A DNA stretch of 64,000 nucleotides from Planctomycetia bacterium (GTDB taxonomy: Bacteria; Planctomycetota; Planctomycetia; Pirellulales; PNKZ01): positions 21,314 to 85,313 of the forward strand of contig JAIOPP010000067.1 in assembly GCA_021413845.1 (NCBI GenBank), in the 5' to 3' direction. The position numbers and the translations under genes were made by a program. This document shows, piece after piece, positions 55,583 through 64,000 of this stretch (positions within the stretch are counted from its first letter, which is position 1; each line of letters opens with the position of its first letter). Under the pieces are notes generated by a model. That model saw only the letters and a program-made list of their open reading frames with translations. It ran no database searches and had not been told where the DNA came from.

Positions 55583-56083
55583 TTACTTGGGGTGCTCGAC
55601 GAATAGTTCCGCTTTCTTCGGATCGTAAACGTAGCGATGCTCGGGCATGAGTTCGGGCAGCTTGATTCCTTGCTTGCGGATGATTTGTTCCATGAATTCT
55701 TCGTGCGAAGCCGGCTTGCGGTTGTTCGCGAGTTCGAAATACTGCATCGCCTTCGGAATCTGAACCTGATAAACGAGCTGATCCTTCACCGTGAAATAAG
55801 CGGTCAGCGGCGTCGTGATCAGATCGACTTCGTACTTTCCTTTCACGGTCATCGCCGCGCTCGCTTGGTGGCGTGCTACGTCGTCGGCCGGAGTGAGTTC
55901 GGTGTTCTTCTTCGTCGTTGTCGTCGTTGATAATGTCGGTTTCGGTTGCGGCGGCGGAGCGAAGACGGGTGCTTCGACGACCGGAGCCGGCGCCTTCGCG
56001 GCCGGAGTCGGTTGACTCGCCGGCTCGCAACCTGCCGCGGCCATTGCAGCCGAAATCATCATCGCCTGAGCGGTCCATCGCAT
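55583..56083 (-). CDS. putative lipoprotein (166 residues)
   Basis: The signal peptide ends in a lipobox, AAAGC (Cys19), so the protein is probably anchored to a membrane by lipid. It then has a Pro/Thr/Lys-rich linker and a domain with VQIPKAMQYFELANNRKPAS, a segment resembling the globular end of pseudopilins. No function was recognised. Confidence 0.65.
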   Translation of the reverse strand: MRWTAQAMMISAAMAAAGCEPASQPTPAAKAPAPVVEAPVFAPPPQPKPTLSTTTTTKKNTELTPADDVARHQASAAMTVKGKYEVDLITTPLTAYFTVKDQLVYQVQIPKAMQYFELANNRKPASHEEFMEQIIRKQGIKLPELMPEHRYVYDPKKAELFVEHPK

Positions 56084-56146
56084 GTCGTCGCTCCTTCGTG
56101 GTGAAGTGAGGAATCGAAAGGCAAAACCGTTTTACGCTTTCAACTT

Positions 56147-56926
56147 CTACACCTTCAGCTTCCAACTGCGCATTCGTTCCAGCCGCTCGTGCTTCGTAAG
56201 GTCGAAGTGGAGCGGCGTAAGGGTCACATATCCTTTCGAGAGTGCGGTCAGATCGGTTTCATGTTCGCTCGGTCGCGGCGGCGGATCGTTCGTCGCCCAG
56301 TAGTAGGCCCGACCGCGCGGATCGATGCGCTTCTCGTACGATTCGCCGTAGCGGTCCAACCCCATCGGCACGACATGCACGTCGCGCGATCCTCCCGGCT
56401 CCAGTGCGGCGGTCGGGATGTTGAGGTTGAAGAGTTGCGGCTCCGCTGGTTGGTGTCCGTCGTCCTTACGTTCCACAATTTGCTCGATCGCGCGCCGCGC
56501 CAAGAGCGCAGCTGAATCGAATTTCGCATGTTCCGAATATTCCAACGATACGGCCACGCTCGTCAGCCCGAAGAACGCCCCTTCGATCGCTGCGGCGACC
56601 GTTCCCGAATACAGCACGTTGATTCCGGCGTTCAGCCCGCCGTTGATGCCGCTCACGACCAAGTCCGGCCGGCCGGCGCAGAACTCGAACAGCCCGAGCT
56701 TCACGCAATCGGCCGGACTTCCTTCGACGGCCCAACCGCGGCGCACGTCGCCGTCGAACTCCTCGCGCGCGACCAGTGGGCTCAGAAACGTGATCGAATG
56801 CCCGACGCCGCTCTGCTCGACCAGCGGCGAAACGACCGTCACTTCGGCGATCTGCCGGAGTTCCCGTTCTAAGGCTCGAATCCCTGGGGCGTAAATTCCG
56901 TCGTCGTTCGTCAGCAGTATTCGCAC
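56147..56926 (-). CDS. surE: 5'/3'-nucleotidase SurE
   Basis: I start at the GTG at 56926, which has GAAGGA 6 bases upstream and gives MRILLTNDDGIYAPGIRALE, the exact SurE start; the upstream frame to 57013 is not conserved. The 259-residue product has the metal-binding DD at residues about 8-9, SGVGHSITF, VVSGINGGLNAGINVLYSGT and the late ARAYYWATNDPPPRP. SurE is a metal-dependent phosphatase on nucleoside monophosphates used in stress survival. It is divergent from guaA. Confidence 0.93.
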   Translation of the reverse strand: MRILLTNDDGIYAPGIRALERELRQIAEVTVVSPLVEQSGVGHSITFLSPLVAREEFDGDVRRGWAVEGSPADCVKLGLFEFCAGRPDLVVSGINGGLNAGINVLYSGTVAAAIEGAFFGLTSVAVSLEYSEHAKFDSAALLARRAIEQIVERKDDGHQPAEPQLFNLNIPTAALEPGGSRDVHVVPMGLDRYGESYEKRIDPRGRAYYWATNDPPPRPSEHETDLTALSKGYVTLTPLHFDLTKHERLERMRSWKLKV

Positions 56927-57221
56927 GGTCGATCCTTCTTCGCGAGGCTTCCTAGCGGACAAAATTCCATCGTAATTAGCCCCTCGGGAACCGGCAATCG
57001 AAAACAAGGCCACGATTCAGGTTACGGCCGGCAAGACGCAGCGAAACCAAGAGCGAAACAGCCCGCGAACAGGCCTGAATCACGGGAATTCGTCGCCGTC
57101 TTGCCTCCTTGATGGGTTCGTCGAATAGGTGGATTATGGTCGTTTACCGTGAGCGGGTGATGAGGTGCCGGTGAGCGGCGCGTCAGCTTTCTCGCCGCTA
57201 GCCTTGCGGGGTGCGGATTTC

Positions 57222-57227
57222 TATAAT
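57222..57227 (+). promoter_or_regulatory. possible -10 element of guaA
   Basis: A perfect TATAAT lies about 14 bases ahead of the leader hairpin at 57241 and 174 bases ahead of the guaA start. A -35 with correct spacing is not clear (TTGCGG at 57204-57209 is 12 bases away), so this is tentative. Confidence 0.35.
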
Positions 57228-57240
57228 CGCGGTTTGGTCG

Positions 57241-57298
57241 CCCGTCGACAGTGACCGACCGTACGGTCGTCATCGTCGACGGGTGCTTTGTTTTTAAC
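57241..57298 (+). promoter_or_regulatory. strong hairpin with U-tract in the guaA leader
   Basis: The outer stem CCCGTCGAC (57241-57249) pairs perfectly with GTCGACGGG (57275-57283). Inside it is a second perfect palindrome, CGACCGTACGGTCG. It is followed directly by TGCTTTGTTTTT. The shape is that of an intrinsic terminator or attenuator, about 118 bases upstream of the guaA start. Confidence 0.55.
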
Positions 57299-57363
57299 GG
57301 CGGATCGAAACTTCGTTCCGCTAACTTGCTCCGCTTCGCTGCCTCTTTTTTTCGTTACGCTTC

Positions 57364-57387
57364 CCACGGCCCCGAGCCGTGGCTTTT
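57364..57387 (+). promoter_or_regulatory. second hairpin before guaA
   Basis: The sequence is CCACGGC, CCCGA, GCCGTGG: a perfect 7-bp stem, then CTTTTAGA, 14 bases before the guaA start codon. It could mask the ribosome-binding region or act with the upstream hairpin. I see no clear Shine-Dalgarno sequence between it and the ATG. Confidence 0.5.
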
Positions 57388-57400
57388 AGAGAACTTCGCT

Positions 57401-58984
57401 ATGCCCTCTCCGTCCGCCGCTTCTGCCGGTTCGCGTCGTTTGGTCGACGAAAAGGTGGTCGTCCTCGATTTCGGTTCGCAGTACGCCCAACTCATCGCCC
57501 GTCGCGTTCGCGAGGCGCATGTCTATTGCGAGATCGTGCGCCACGACATCACCGCCGAACGGCTGCGGGCCATCGCGCCGCGCGGGATCATTCTTTCCGG
57601 CAGTCCTTCCAGCGTGTACGAAACGACCGCGCCGAAGTGCGATGGCGAACTCTTCAAGCTCGGCATTCCCGTGCTCGGCATTTGCTACGGAATGCAGATC
57701 GCCTGCGAAACGCTCGGCGGCAAGGTCGAGAGCGCGCCGGCGCGCGAATACGGTCGGGCCAAGATCCATGTATCGGATTCCGGCAGCGAGTTGTTCGCCG
57801 ACGCACCGACCGAGATGGAAGTCTGGATGAGCCACGGCGATCAGGTCTCGCGCGTCTCGGCGGAGTTCCAGCCGCTCGCCGGCACGAGCACCTGCCCGAT
57901 CGCCGCGGTGCGGCATGTGTCGCTGCCGTTCTATGGCTTGCAATTCCATCCGGAAGTCACGCACACGCCGCAAGGCAAAACCATTCTGCATAACTTCTTG
58001 AAACGGATCTGCGGCTGCCTCGGCACTTGGAAGATGGAGCAGTTCGCCGCCGAAACGATCGAGCGCGTCCGCGAGCAAGTCGGCAACCAACGGGTGATCT
58101 GCGGACTCTCCGGCGGTGTCGATTCCTCGGTCGTCGCGGCACTTCTGTCGCGGGCCATCGGCGATCAGCTCTCGTGCATCCTCGTCGACAACGGCTTGCT
58201 CCGCAAAGACGAAGAAGCGGCCGTGATTCGCGAGTTCACCGGCCACTTCAAGGCCGACCTGCATGTGGTGAAAGCCGAAGATCGGTTTCTGAAAGCGCTC
58301 GCCGGCACCGTCGATCCGCAAGAGAAACGCCGTCGTATCGGCCATGCCTTCATCGATTGTTTTTCCGACGAAGCGGCGAAGATCAAAGACGCGACGTTTC
58401 TTGCGCAAGGCACTCTTTATCCCGACGTGATCGAAAGCGGCGCCGCCGCCGACGGACCTGCGGCGACGATCAAGCTGCATCACAACGTCGGCGGCTTGCC
58501 CGAAGATTTGCAGTTCAAACTGATCGAGCCGCTGCGAGATTTGTTCAAAGACGAAGTCCGCGCGCTCGGCCTCGAGCTCGGCTTGCCCGAGGAGATCGTC
58601 TGGCGTCATCCGTTCCCCGGTCCCGGCCTGGCGGTGCGCTGCCTCGGCCCGATCAATCGCGACCGGCTCGACAAACTGCGCGACGCCGACGCGATCGTCG
58701 TCGGTGAGATCAAGGCGGCCGGTTTGTATCGTGCGACGTCGCAGGCGTTCGCCGTATTGCTGCCGGTGCAGAGCGTCGGCGTGATGGGGGACGCGCGCAC
58801 CTACGAAGAAACGATCGCCGTTCGCTGCGTGAACACGGAAGACTTCATGACCGCCGACTGGAGCCATCTGCCGTACGACCTCCTGGCCCGCATCTCGACC
58901 CGAATCATCAACGAAGTGAAGGGGGTGAACCGCGTCGTCTACGACATCAGCTCGAAACCCCCGGCCACGATCGAGTGGGAATGA
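57401..58984 (+). CDS. guaA: GMP synthase (glutamine-hydrolysing)
   Basis: The 527-residue protein starts at the ATG at 57401. The amidotransferase domain ([20 protein letters not shown], catalytic Cys95 in VLGICYGMQ, and FHPEVTHTP) is followed by the ATP pyrophosphatase domain ([15 protein letters not shown]) and the dimerisation domain with a C-terminal PPATIEWE. It converts XMP to GMP. The frame upstream of 57401 (to 57251) is not conserved and crosses the leader hairpins. A strongly structured leader precedes it. Confidence 0.96.
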   Translation: MPSPSAASAGSRRLVDEKVVVLDFGSQYAQLIARRVREAHVYCEIVRHDITAERLRAIAPRGIILSGSPSSVYETTAPKCDGELFKLGIPVLGICYGMQIACETLGGKVESAPAREYGRAKIHVSDSGSELFADAPTEMEVWMSHGDQVSRVSAEFQPLAGTSTCPIAAVRHVSLPFYGLQFHPEVTHTPQGKTILHNFLKRICGCLGTWKMEQFAAETIERVREQVGNQRVICGLSGGVDSSVVAALLSRAIGDQLSCILVDNGLLRKDEEAAVIREFTGHFKADLHVVKAEDRFLKALAGTVDPQEKRRRIGHAFIDCFSDEAAKIKDATFLAQGTLYPDVIESGAAADGPAATIKLHHNVGGLPEDLQFKLIEPLRDLFKDEVRALGLELGLPEEIVWRHPFPGPGLAVRCLGPINRDRLDKLRDADAIVVGEIKAAGLYRATSQAFAVLLPVQSVGVMGDARTYEETIAVRCVNTEDFMTADWSHLPYDLLARISTRIINEVKGVNRVVYDISSKPPATIEWE

Positions 58985-59153
58985 AGTAAAGAAGTGAAAG
59001 AGGCGTGGCGCAGAAGAGTGCTTGTCGCGACGCGTCAAGAAAGGTGTAATTTCTCTCTCTTCTCGCTCGTTACATTCGCTTAGAATCGTCCTCACGTAAT
59101 AAACGTGTAATGGCACAGGCATTACACCGATCGTGATTTCATTCGAGGCATTC

Positions 59154-59348
59154 ATGGTAATGATTCCGTGTTCCGCGTGCGGTCGGAAGCTGAATGTTCC
59201 TCCGGAACGAGTCGGCACGCAGGCCGATTGCCCTGCCTGCAAGTCACGAATTACGCTCGCGATCTCGACCGCGATTCCGGCTCCGATGTTTACAGTCGAT
59301 GCCGCTCCCGTTCGCGCCGGTCCCATTCCGTACGTTGAAAGAGCGTAA
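59154..59348 (+). CDS. small zinc-ribbon protein, N-terminal part of a shifted-frame pair
   Basis: The 64-residue product starts MVMIPCSACGRKLNVPPERV and has a zinc ribbon, CSACGRKLNVPPERVGTQAD followed by CPACK. Ribbons like this form the N-terminus of many planctomycete membrane proteins. It ends in TAA at 59348, where the next gene's frame continues in the +1 frame with ERNEPDTEP. It could be a separate gene or the first part of a frameshifted gene. Confidence 0.6.
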   Translation: MVMIPCSACGRKLNVPPERVGTQADCPACKSRITLAISTAIPAPMFTVDAAPVRAGPIPYVERA

Positions 59349-61263
59349 CGAACCGGATACCGAACCTAAGCACGTTCAAATCGACGCTTCGCAATCCGGC
59401 CGCGAGCATCAACCGAATTGGCCGATGGTCTTGGTGATGGTCGGTACGCCGCTCGCGTTCTACGTTCTCATTCTGTGCCTGTCGCTGAACGGACGGTTTC
59501 AAGAAAATCGATTGATCGTTCGCGATCAAGGGGGCATCTTCGTTGTCACCACGAGTTGGGCGGCCATTAGTCTCGGACTTGCCTGGTTTTGGTATTCGCG
59601 AAGTAGGCCCCTCGCGCAACCGAGCAGCGCGTATGCGCAGCCAAATCAAGCGAACGAACCCTCGCTCGGCGAAAGTATGGCCCAAGTCGTGTCGTTCGGT
59701 TATGTGGCTATGACGGCACTCATCGCGCTGATCGTGGTTTCCATTACGGCCATACGGATGAACGGCGATAAGCTTGCCGGGCCGCGGCCGCGACCGACTC
59801 CTGCCGTTCCCCGTGCGGCGCGTTCCGAACCGCCGAAGGTGCGATTTCATCCTCAAGGCATCTCCGAAGAAACTTGGAAAAGCTTCGAGACCGAGCACGG
59901 TAAGTTTTCGATCGCGATGGTCATCTTGGAGAACGTTCCCTCAAACGATCGAATTCGACAATCGATCGAACGAAACTTAACGAAGGGGATGCAAAACCGC
60001 CAGTCTAAGCGCCTCGATCAAGAAACGCTGCAATGGCTTCTTGCAATAAAAAACTTGCAGCAATTCGCGGCCAACGTGAAGTTCACCGATGTTAAGGACA
60101 TCGACCACGCGACCCGTACGATCACGTTGAAGTTCAACCATGAAAAGATGCGGCGGTTTATGGAGGCGGAAGACGAGGAACGAGGCGTAACGGCGTTCTT
60201 GAGATCGAGTAAGGCTCCCCAAAATATCGAACTCGCTAAAAACTTGTACGATCGTTATGGCGAAAAGTCAGTCGTGTTCGTTGTCTTTGAAGGTCTTTCT
60301 GGTGCGGTAGACACTTCCGTCATTTTCCATTCTCTCCGAAAGAATCAGTCTCACAACAGAATGAATTGGTTGATTTATCAGAAGTCGGGCGAATCCGTTT
60401 ATGCACCGGTCGGCGACATACATGCCTTAGCCGCGACATTCGAGTTTGCCAAGTCGACGAAAATCGACGAAGCGAATCATAGAATCACGATCCACGTCGA
60501 TCCGGAAAAGGTTCTCCGAATGGCTGAACTTCGTAAGGATGCCGAAGCGATCGAGGCTTATAAAATGACGTTACGGCACGGTAGTAGACACATCGATCAG
60601 GATTTTGAGGATCTGCGGCGGATACACGGCGACCGGCATGTCGCGATCATCAACGTCGCCAATCGGATTGCAGGGTTTGGAGCCAAGCCGAACGCGGTCT
60701 TCCTGTGGTTAAGAAAACGAGTACCGATTCTTTACTCCAGCTCACTGGGTCGGCAAGGCGAACAATTCGTAGTTAAAGTCGACGACTTCAAGACTTTCAC
60801 AGCTTCGATCGATTTCGGGAGGATCGTGAGTGTCGACGAATCGTCTTCCACGATCACGATCGATCTCGCTACGAAAAAAGTAAATCCTATCGATGTGAAT
60901 GGAGTCACCAAAACCGATCGTTATGAGGCCATCAACGGAGATGACTCACTTTTCTGGGATCATTGTCGGCTAAGCAAAAAACACGGAGAGACGCAGGTCG
61001 CTATTGTGAAGGTCGGGGGAATGCCCACGGACGACGTCGCTCGAACCGCCGTTCGCGAGGCGCTTCGCGATGGAAGAGAGGCGTTTAGGGTGTATGTCCT
61101 TGACAACAACGCGGAAATGTTTCTGGTAGCGCCGATAGAGCAATTCGATCGTTACGTGGAAGGGATTTATTTTTCCGAAAGTATAAGTAAATCTGGATCT
61201 CATGTTGATATCAGCTTAAGTCCGGCAAGTGTGGAGCGGCTGTTGCTTAAAAAATCAAAATAG
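59194..61263 (+). CDS. three-span membrane protein of unknown function (start uncertain)
   Basis: The frame is open from an ATG at 59194, but the part that overlaps the zinc-ribbon gene (to about 59340) is Arg/Pro-rich and not typical. After it come three hydrophobic segments (MVLVMVGTPLAFYVLILCL, VVTTSWAAISLGLAWFWY, VSFGYVAMTALIALIVVSIT) and a soluble region of about 470 residues of repeated mixed alpha/beta segments. No family was recognised. It is AT-rich in its middle: 25 of 60 bases are G or C at 60241-60300. It is likely joined to the zinc-ribbon ORF by a +1 frameshift, or translated from an internal start near 59299. Confidence 0.55.
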   Translation: MFLRNESARRPIALPASHELRSRSRPRFRLRCLQSMPLPFAPVPFRTLKERNEPDTEPKHVQIDASQSGREHQPNWPMVLVMVGTPLAFYVLILCLSLNGRFQENRLIVRDQGGIFVVTTSWAAISLGLAWFWYSRSRPLAQPSSAYAQPNQANEPSLGESMAQVVSFGYVAMTALIALIVVSITAIRMNGDKLAGPRPRPTPAVPRAARSEPPKVRFHPQGISEETWKSFETEHGKFSIAMVILENVPSNDRIRQSIERNLTKGMQNRQSKRLDQETLQWLLAIKNLQQFAANVKFTDVKDIDHATRTITLKFNHEKMRRFMEAEDEERGVTAFLRSSKAPQNIELAKNLYDRYGEKSVVFVVFEGLSGAVDTSVIFHSLRKNQSHNRMNWLIYQKSGESVYAPVGDIHALAATFEFAKSTKIDEANHRITIHVDPEKVLRMAELRKDAEAIEAYKMTLRHGSRHIDQDFEDLRRIHGDRHVAIINVANRIAGFGAKPNAVFLWLRKRVPILYSSSLGRQGEQFVVKVDDFKTFTASIDFGRIVSVDESSSTITIDLATKKVNPIDVNGVTKTDRYEAINGDDSLFWDHCRLSKKHGETQVAIVKVGGMPTDDVARTAVREALRDGREAFRVYVLDNNAEMFLVAPIEQFDRYVEGIYFSESISKSGSHVDISLSPASVERLLLKKSK

Positions 61264-61287
61264 TTTCCGGTCGAGCCGGACGACCGC

Positions 61288-62115
61288 TTACGAAGCGGCC
61301 GCAGCAGGCGAACCTTTCGGAACGAGCACTGCGTGGTAACGGGTGAGGCTTGGTGGGAACTCCGTTCCTTCGAGCGGTTCCAGCGTGTATCCGAGCGGGA
61401 CGATCTGTTCGCGGCAATACGCTAGGAATGCGTCGCCGATCCAATGCACTTCGCACATCACGATCGGGCGAAACTCGCGGAGCGTTTCTTGCATCCCTTT
61501 CAGCACCTCGATCTCCGCTCCTTCCACGTCGATCATCACGAGCGTCGGGCCGCGCGGTCGGCGCGTGCGTACGAAGTCGTCGATCGTCGTGACGGCGACT
61601 TCGATGCCGTCGCGGTTCGGATCCTTCGGCGTGGTCGTGCTGTGGCCGGTCACCGCGGCTAAGTAGAGCCGCGTGCGCCCGGTCGTCGACGCGACGGCGG
61701 TCTCGACCGTCTCGACGTTGGCAAAGCCGTTCAGGCCGGCGTTCTTCTTCACTTGAGCTACGCACGCCGGGTTCGGCTCGAACGCAACCACATGCCCTTT
61801 CGGCCCGACCAGCCGGGCTCCGAGCGTGGTGTAGAACCCGATGTTGGCGCCGATCTCGTAGAAGACTCCGCCGGGGAGCAGATACCGGCCAAGCGCGTCT
61901 TGTTCGTGAGGTTCCGACGTTCCCAGCAGGTAGCCCGCATTCCCACCGCGCGCATCGAAGCGCAGGCCGGCGCCGATGCCGTGTTTGATCACCCCTTCCT
62001 TCGCCAGCAACCGCTGATTGGCCCAACCGAGCCACGGGCCGACGAGGGGAAGTCGATATTGCAGCGCCGCGATCCAGCGCAGAACCCCGATCGGCAACCA
62101 ACGTAGCAACCACAT
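61288..62115 (-). CDS. FkbM-family methyltransferase
   Basis: The 275-residue protein has a hydrophobic N-terminus (MWLLRWLPIGVLRWIAALQY), then the SAM-binding motif FYEIGANIGFYTTLGA, VVAFEPNPACVAQVKKNAGL, and the FkbM signature TLVMIDVEGAEIEVLKGMQE. FkbM enzymes usually O-methylate sugars. It is convergent with the membrane protein and preceded by a REP element. Confidence 0.9.
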   Translation of the reverse strand: MWLLRWLPIGVLRWIAALQYRLPLVGPWLGWANQRLLAKEGVIKHGIGAGLRFDARGGNAGYLLGTSEPHEQDALGRYLLPGGVFYEIGANIGFYTTLGARLVGPKGHVVAFEPNPACVAQVKKNAGLNGFANVETVETAVASTTGRTRLYLAAVTGHSTTTPKDPNRDGIEVAVTTIDDFVRTRRPRGPTLVMIDVEGAEIEVLKGMQETLREFRPIVMCEVHWIGDAFLAYCREQIVPLGYTLEPLEGTEFPPSLTRYHAVLVPKGSPAAAAS

Positions 62116-62489
62116 CGAATTTACCTCTCCCGCGAACCGTTCGTCGCCCAGCAGAAGCCCACCGGCCAGACGCTTTTCATCCCGTTACCCATCATACTAC
62201 GAAGGCCTCGCATCCGACGGCAAGTATTTGCGCCAAAGTAGCAGGCACGTTCCACGTGCCGTCAGCCACGTGCGCCGTTCGAGCTAATTGCAAGATCGCG
62301 ACGCACGCAACCTCCGTTCACACACAGCTTCCGTTCAATAGCCCCGGATGCATATCCGGGGCCGCACCGCACGATCGTTCCGTATCAGCTGTGGCGAACG
62401 GCACGTGGAACGTGCCTGCTACTTTGTAGACAAACGTGTGTATGATAAACACCGTTCGCGCACCCCTGGGGAAACAGCGAGGCTCGCCG
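62116..62489. other. intergenic region with a REP pair and a central hairpin
   Basis: The gap between the FkbM gene and the pseudopilin-like gene holds REP pair E3 at 62235-62425. Inside E3 is a third hairpin, GCCCCGGAT, GCAT, ATCCGGGGC (62341-62362). No protein-coding gene is supported. Confidence 0.6.
62235..62425. repeat. REP pair E3
   Basis: Hairpin GGCACGTTCCACGTGCC lies at 62244-62260 and its reverse at 62400-62416, framed by AAAGTAG and CTACTTT. The interior differs from E1 and E2 and carries its own 9-bp perfect hairpin (62341-62362). It sits just upstream of the 332-residue gene. Confidence 0.9.
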
Positions 62490-63488
62490 ATGCGCAATTT
62501 TCTGATCGCGTCCGCTCTCGTCATCTTGCTGCTGTTGGCTTATGTGAGAAACATCATTCTCTCATGCGGCCATCCGTACTATGCCCAAACGGAGATCAGC
62601 CAACTCCATTCCGCGATGCGAGGTTATCAAGAGAGATACGGTGAGTTCCCCCCTTGCCTCGCCGACGCGAGCCTCGTCGCGCGACAAGAACGGTTTATGA
62701 AGCACTTAGCAACCGCTTTTCCCGGGAGCGCGTATGGGAAAACGGTGCAAGACTACCAACGCTTGCGCGAGCGACTGCTCTCGACTCCTGCGCCTGACGA
62801 GCAAGCGTACCTTTTCATCAATCGCTCGGGCCAACCCGAGCCGCTCAACTTAGACATGCTGGATCCGGCCGAGTCGCTGGTGTTTTGGCTGGGAGGCTTT
62901 CCGGCTCCGTTCGATGCCGAAAAGTATACCGACCGTAAGAGTCTCTTCGGCTTTCATCGCGACCGCGACAATCCGTTCCGGCGCGACTCGCTGCAGGCGG
63001 AAGGAAGTGATGCATTTCGTTTCCGCACCGACCCGCTTCACGACTTCCGCAACGAAGGATTTACCGACAACGATGCCGACGGATGGCTGGAATACTCGTT
63101 GTATCTTTCTGCTACTGAGGAACTCAATACTCCTGTCGTTTATTTCGATGCCGCGACGTACCAAGCTTCGTCGCAACATGCGGCGCTGCTCGGCACGGTG
63201 CGCTATCCGGCCGACGGAACGCTTGTGAAAGCATGGGGCTATGCGATTCCTTATCTCGAAAAGTTTTCTCCCGCTCAGCCGGAAACTGCGGTTTGGAGAG
63301 AAGCCGACTCCTTCCAACTGATCGACGCCGGCAAGGATAATCGCTACGGCCCCTCCGCGCATCCGGATACCCGACGCATGGTCGAACTCCCTTCCGGCCG
63401 AACGTACACGACGGTTTATCCCGGCCCGTATGTCGAAAGCGAACTTTCCGCCGAGGAAAAAGACAACCGCACCAGCTTCGTGAAATAA
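62490..63488 (+). CDS. pseudopilin-like membrane-anchored protein, paralogue of the gene at 39964
   Basis: The 332-residue product starts MRNFLIASALVILLLLAYVR, a single anchor, and shares blocks with the 345-residue protein at 39964: GFHRDRDNPFRRDSLQAEGS, FRTDPL, DADGWLEYS, YFDAATY, PYLEKFSPAQPE, DSFQLIDAGKDNRYGP and SELSAEEKDN. The conserved D-GW and RYGP pieces resemble the pseudopilin globular domain. It is bracketed by REP pairs E3 and E4. Confidence 0.7.
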   Translation: MRNFLIASALVILLLLAYVRNIILSCGHPYYAQTEISQLHSAMRGYQERYGEFPPCLADASLVARQERFMKHLATAFPGSAYGKTVQDYQRLRERLLSTPAPDEQAYLFINRSGQPEPLNLDMLDPAESLVFWLGGFPAPFDAEKYTDRKSLFGFHRDRDNPFRRDSLQAEGSDAFRFRTDPLHDFRNEGFTDNDADGWLEYSLYLSATEELNTPVVYFDAATYQASSQHAALLGTVRYPADGTLVKAWGYAIPYLEKFSPAQPETAVWREADSFQLIDAGKDNRYGPSAHPDTRRMVELPSGRTYTTVYPGPYVESELSAEEKDNRTSFVK

Positions 63489-63497
63489 AGTGACGCC

Positions 63498-63610
63498 AAG
63501 GTAGCAGGCACGTTCCACGTGCCGTCCGCCACGGAGGACTTTTTGCAACCGACACGGCTTCTTCGCTAAACGGCGCACGTGGCGGACGGCACGTGGAACG
63601 TGCCTGCTAC
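63498..63610. repeat. REP pair E4
   Basis: Hairpin GGCACGTTCCACGTGCC lies at 63507-63523 and its reverse at 63588-63604, with a shorter interior of about 64 bases. The left end starts AAGGTAGCAGG, one base different from the other elements, and the right end reads CCTGCTACT and then diverges. It lies 10 bases after the stop codon of the 332-residue gene. Confidence 0.85.
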
Positions 63611-64000
63611 TCAAACAAAGCACGGCCGTGATCGCGCCGGCTTGCGACTCGAAAAAAAGTTCGTGCGTCGTCGCCCGAGCGGGCTTGGGCTTCTTGTCAA
63701 ACGATTCTCTGCGCAGAGCATTCCGCCCGAACCGGCTTGCTTCGCGGGAAGCAAGGCTGGCTCAGGCGACGACGCACCGGACGACGCCCAGGGCAGCGAA
63801 GCGGTCCCTGCGATGTTGCAACTTCGCAGAGAACGTCGTGCAAGTTTCGATCCTCGTTGGTTGTCGTTTTGCGTTTCATCCACGAACGCAAGACGACCGA
63901 GGATCGCGCTGCGTGCGTGTTTGCCGAAGCAAACCCATACCCACCGCAGGCCGGAAAGAGACACCGAACGATTTGCTTTCTCGTTCGATCGACCATCGTC
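63611..64000. other. right-edge region with no supported gene
   Basis: ORFs here on the minus strand have no recognisable motif and mixed composition. A perfect hairpin, CTTGCTTC, GCGG, GAAGCAAG, lies near 63738-63757. The region may be the end of a gene running beyond the window, but nothing in it is convincing. Confidence 0.4.

Noticed and set aside
57386..59326. Minus-strand ORF of 646 residues
   Set aside because: Antisense to guaA and crossing into the zinc-ribbon gene; no motif.
63611..63996. Two overlapping minus-strand ORFs near the right edge (117 and 99 residues)
   Set aside because: No motif, no signal peptide, Arg/Ser/Cys-rich composition typical of non-coding frames.
1..64000. 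tRNA, rRNA or CRISPR elements anywhere in the window
   Set aside because: I found no tRNA-like TpsiC arm with matching stems, no rRNA stretch and no regularly spaced direct repeats. A tRNA scan would settle this.

Overview
The window looks like a planctomycete chromosome, probably Pirellulales-like. This rests on gene content, not on any database search. It carries a PSCyt1-DUF1549-DUF1553 protein followed by a DUF1501 protein, a DUF1080 protein, a membrane-anchored serine/threonine kinase, a lamin-tail-domain protein, large secreted Pro/Thr-rich proteins with DUF11-like repeats, and tetrahydromethanopterin (H4MPT)-linked C1 genes. Most genes are GC-rich, and a few AT-richer islands stand out. 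I see no tRNA, rRNA, CRISPR array or prophage.

Layout. 1-2780: a left-truncated ATP-grasp/H4MPT-C1 fusion gene diverges from a secreted protein. 2.8-9.9 kb: a minus-strand iron-sulfur cluster, in transcription order sufR, nuoB, sufC, sufB, an AT-rich two-gene cassette with an ADP-ribosyltransferase-like protein, sufD, and a Rieske-SufT fusion. A perfect palindrome upstream of sufR is a likely operator. 10-13.4 kb: a sodium-dependent transporter with a MetS-like small subunit, a universal stress protein and a DusB-like enzyme. 13.5-30.5 kb: an internally duplicated TolC-like protein, mfnB, a NhaD-like antiporter, ribonuclease D, a DUF11-repeat protein, biotin synthase, a PSP1 protein, an amidase and a lamin-tail protein. 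30.6-36.6 kb: a propeller protein, a di-haem peroxidase, and leuD/leuC interrupted by a second AT-rich two-gene cassette. 36.7-42.2 kb: kinase, methyltransferase, pseudopilin-like protein and aminopeptidase. 42.4-43.5 kb: a REP-associated tyrosine transposase (RAYT) between two about 182-bp direct repeats. 43.5-55 kb: a radical SAM enzyme, a DUF1080 protein, a molybdopterin oxidoreductase, two Uma2-family nucleases and the PSCyt/DUF1501 pair. 55-64 kb: small secreted proteins, surE, guaA with a strongly structured leader, a zinc-ribbon/membrane gene pair in shifted frames, an FkbM methyltransferase and a second pseudopilin-like gene bracketed by REP elements.

How the parts fit. The suf genes build Fe-S clusters, SufR probably senses cluster status, and nuoB inside the cluster makes an Fe-S client protein. 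The H4MPT-related genes (the fusion gene and mfnB) point to tetrahydromethanopterin-dependent formaldehyde or formate metabolism, and the molybdopterin oxidoreductase may or may not belong to it. The most unusual features are the RAYT/REP unit, whose element ends supply the stop codons of the genes they touch, and the two compact AT-rich cassettes lodged inside the suf and leuCD gene series. Start codons were chosen from signal peptides, ribosome-binding sites and family alignment remembered from general knowledge, so several remain provisional.
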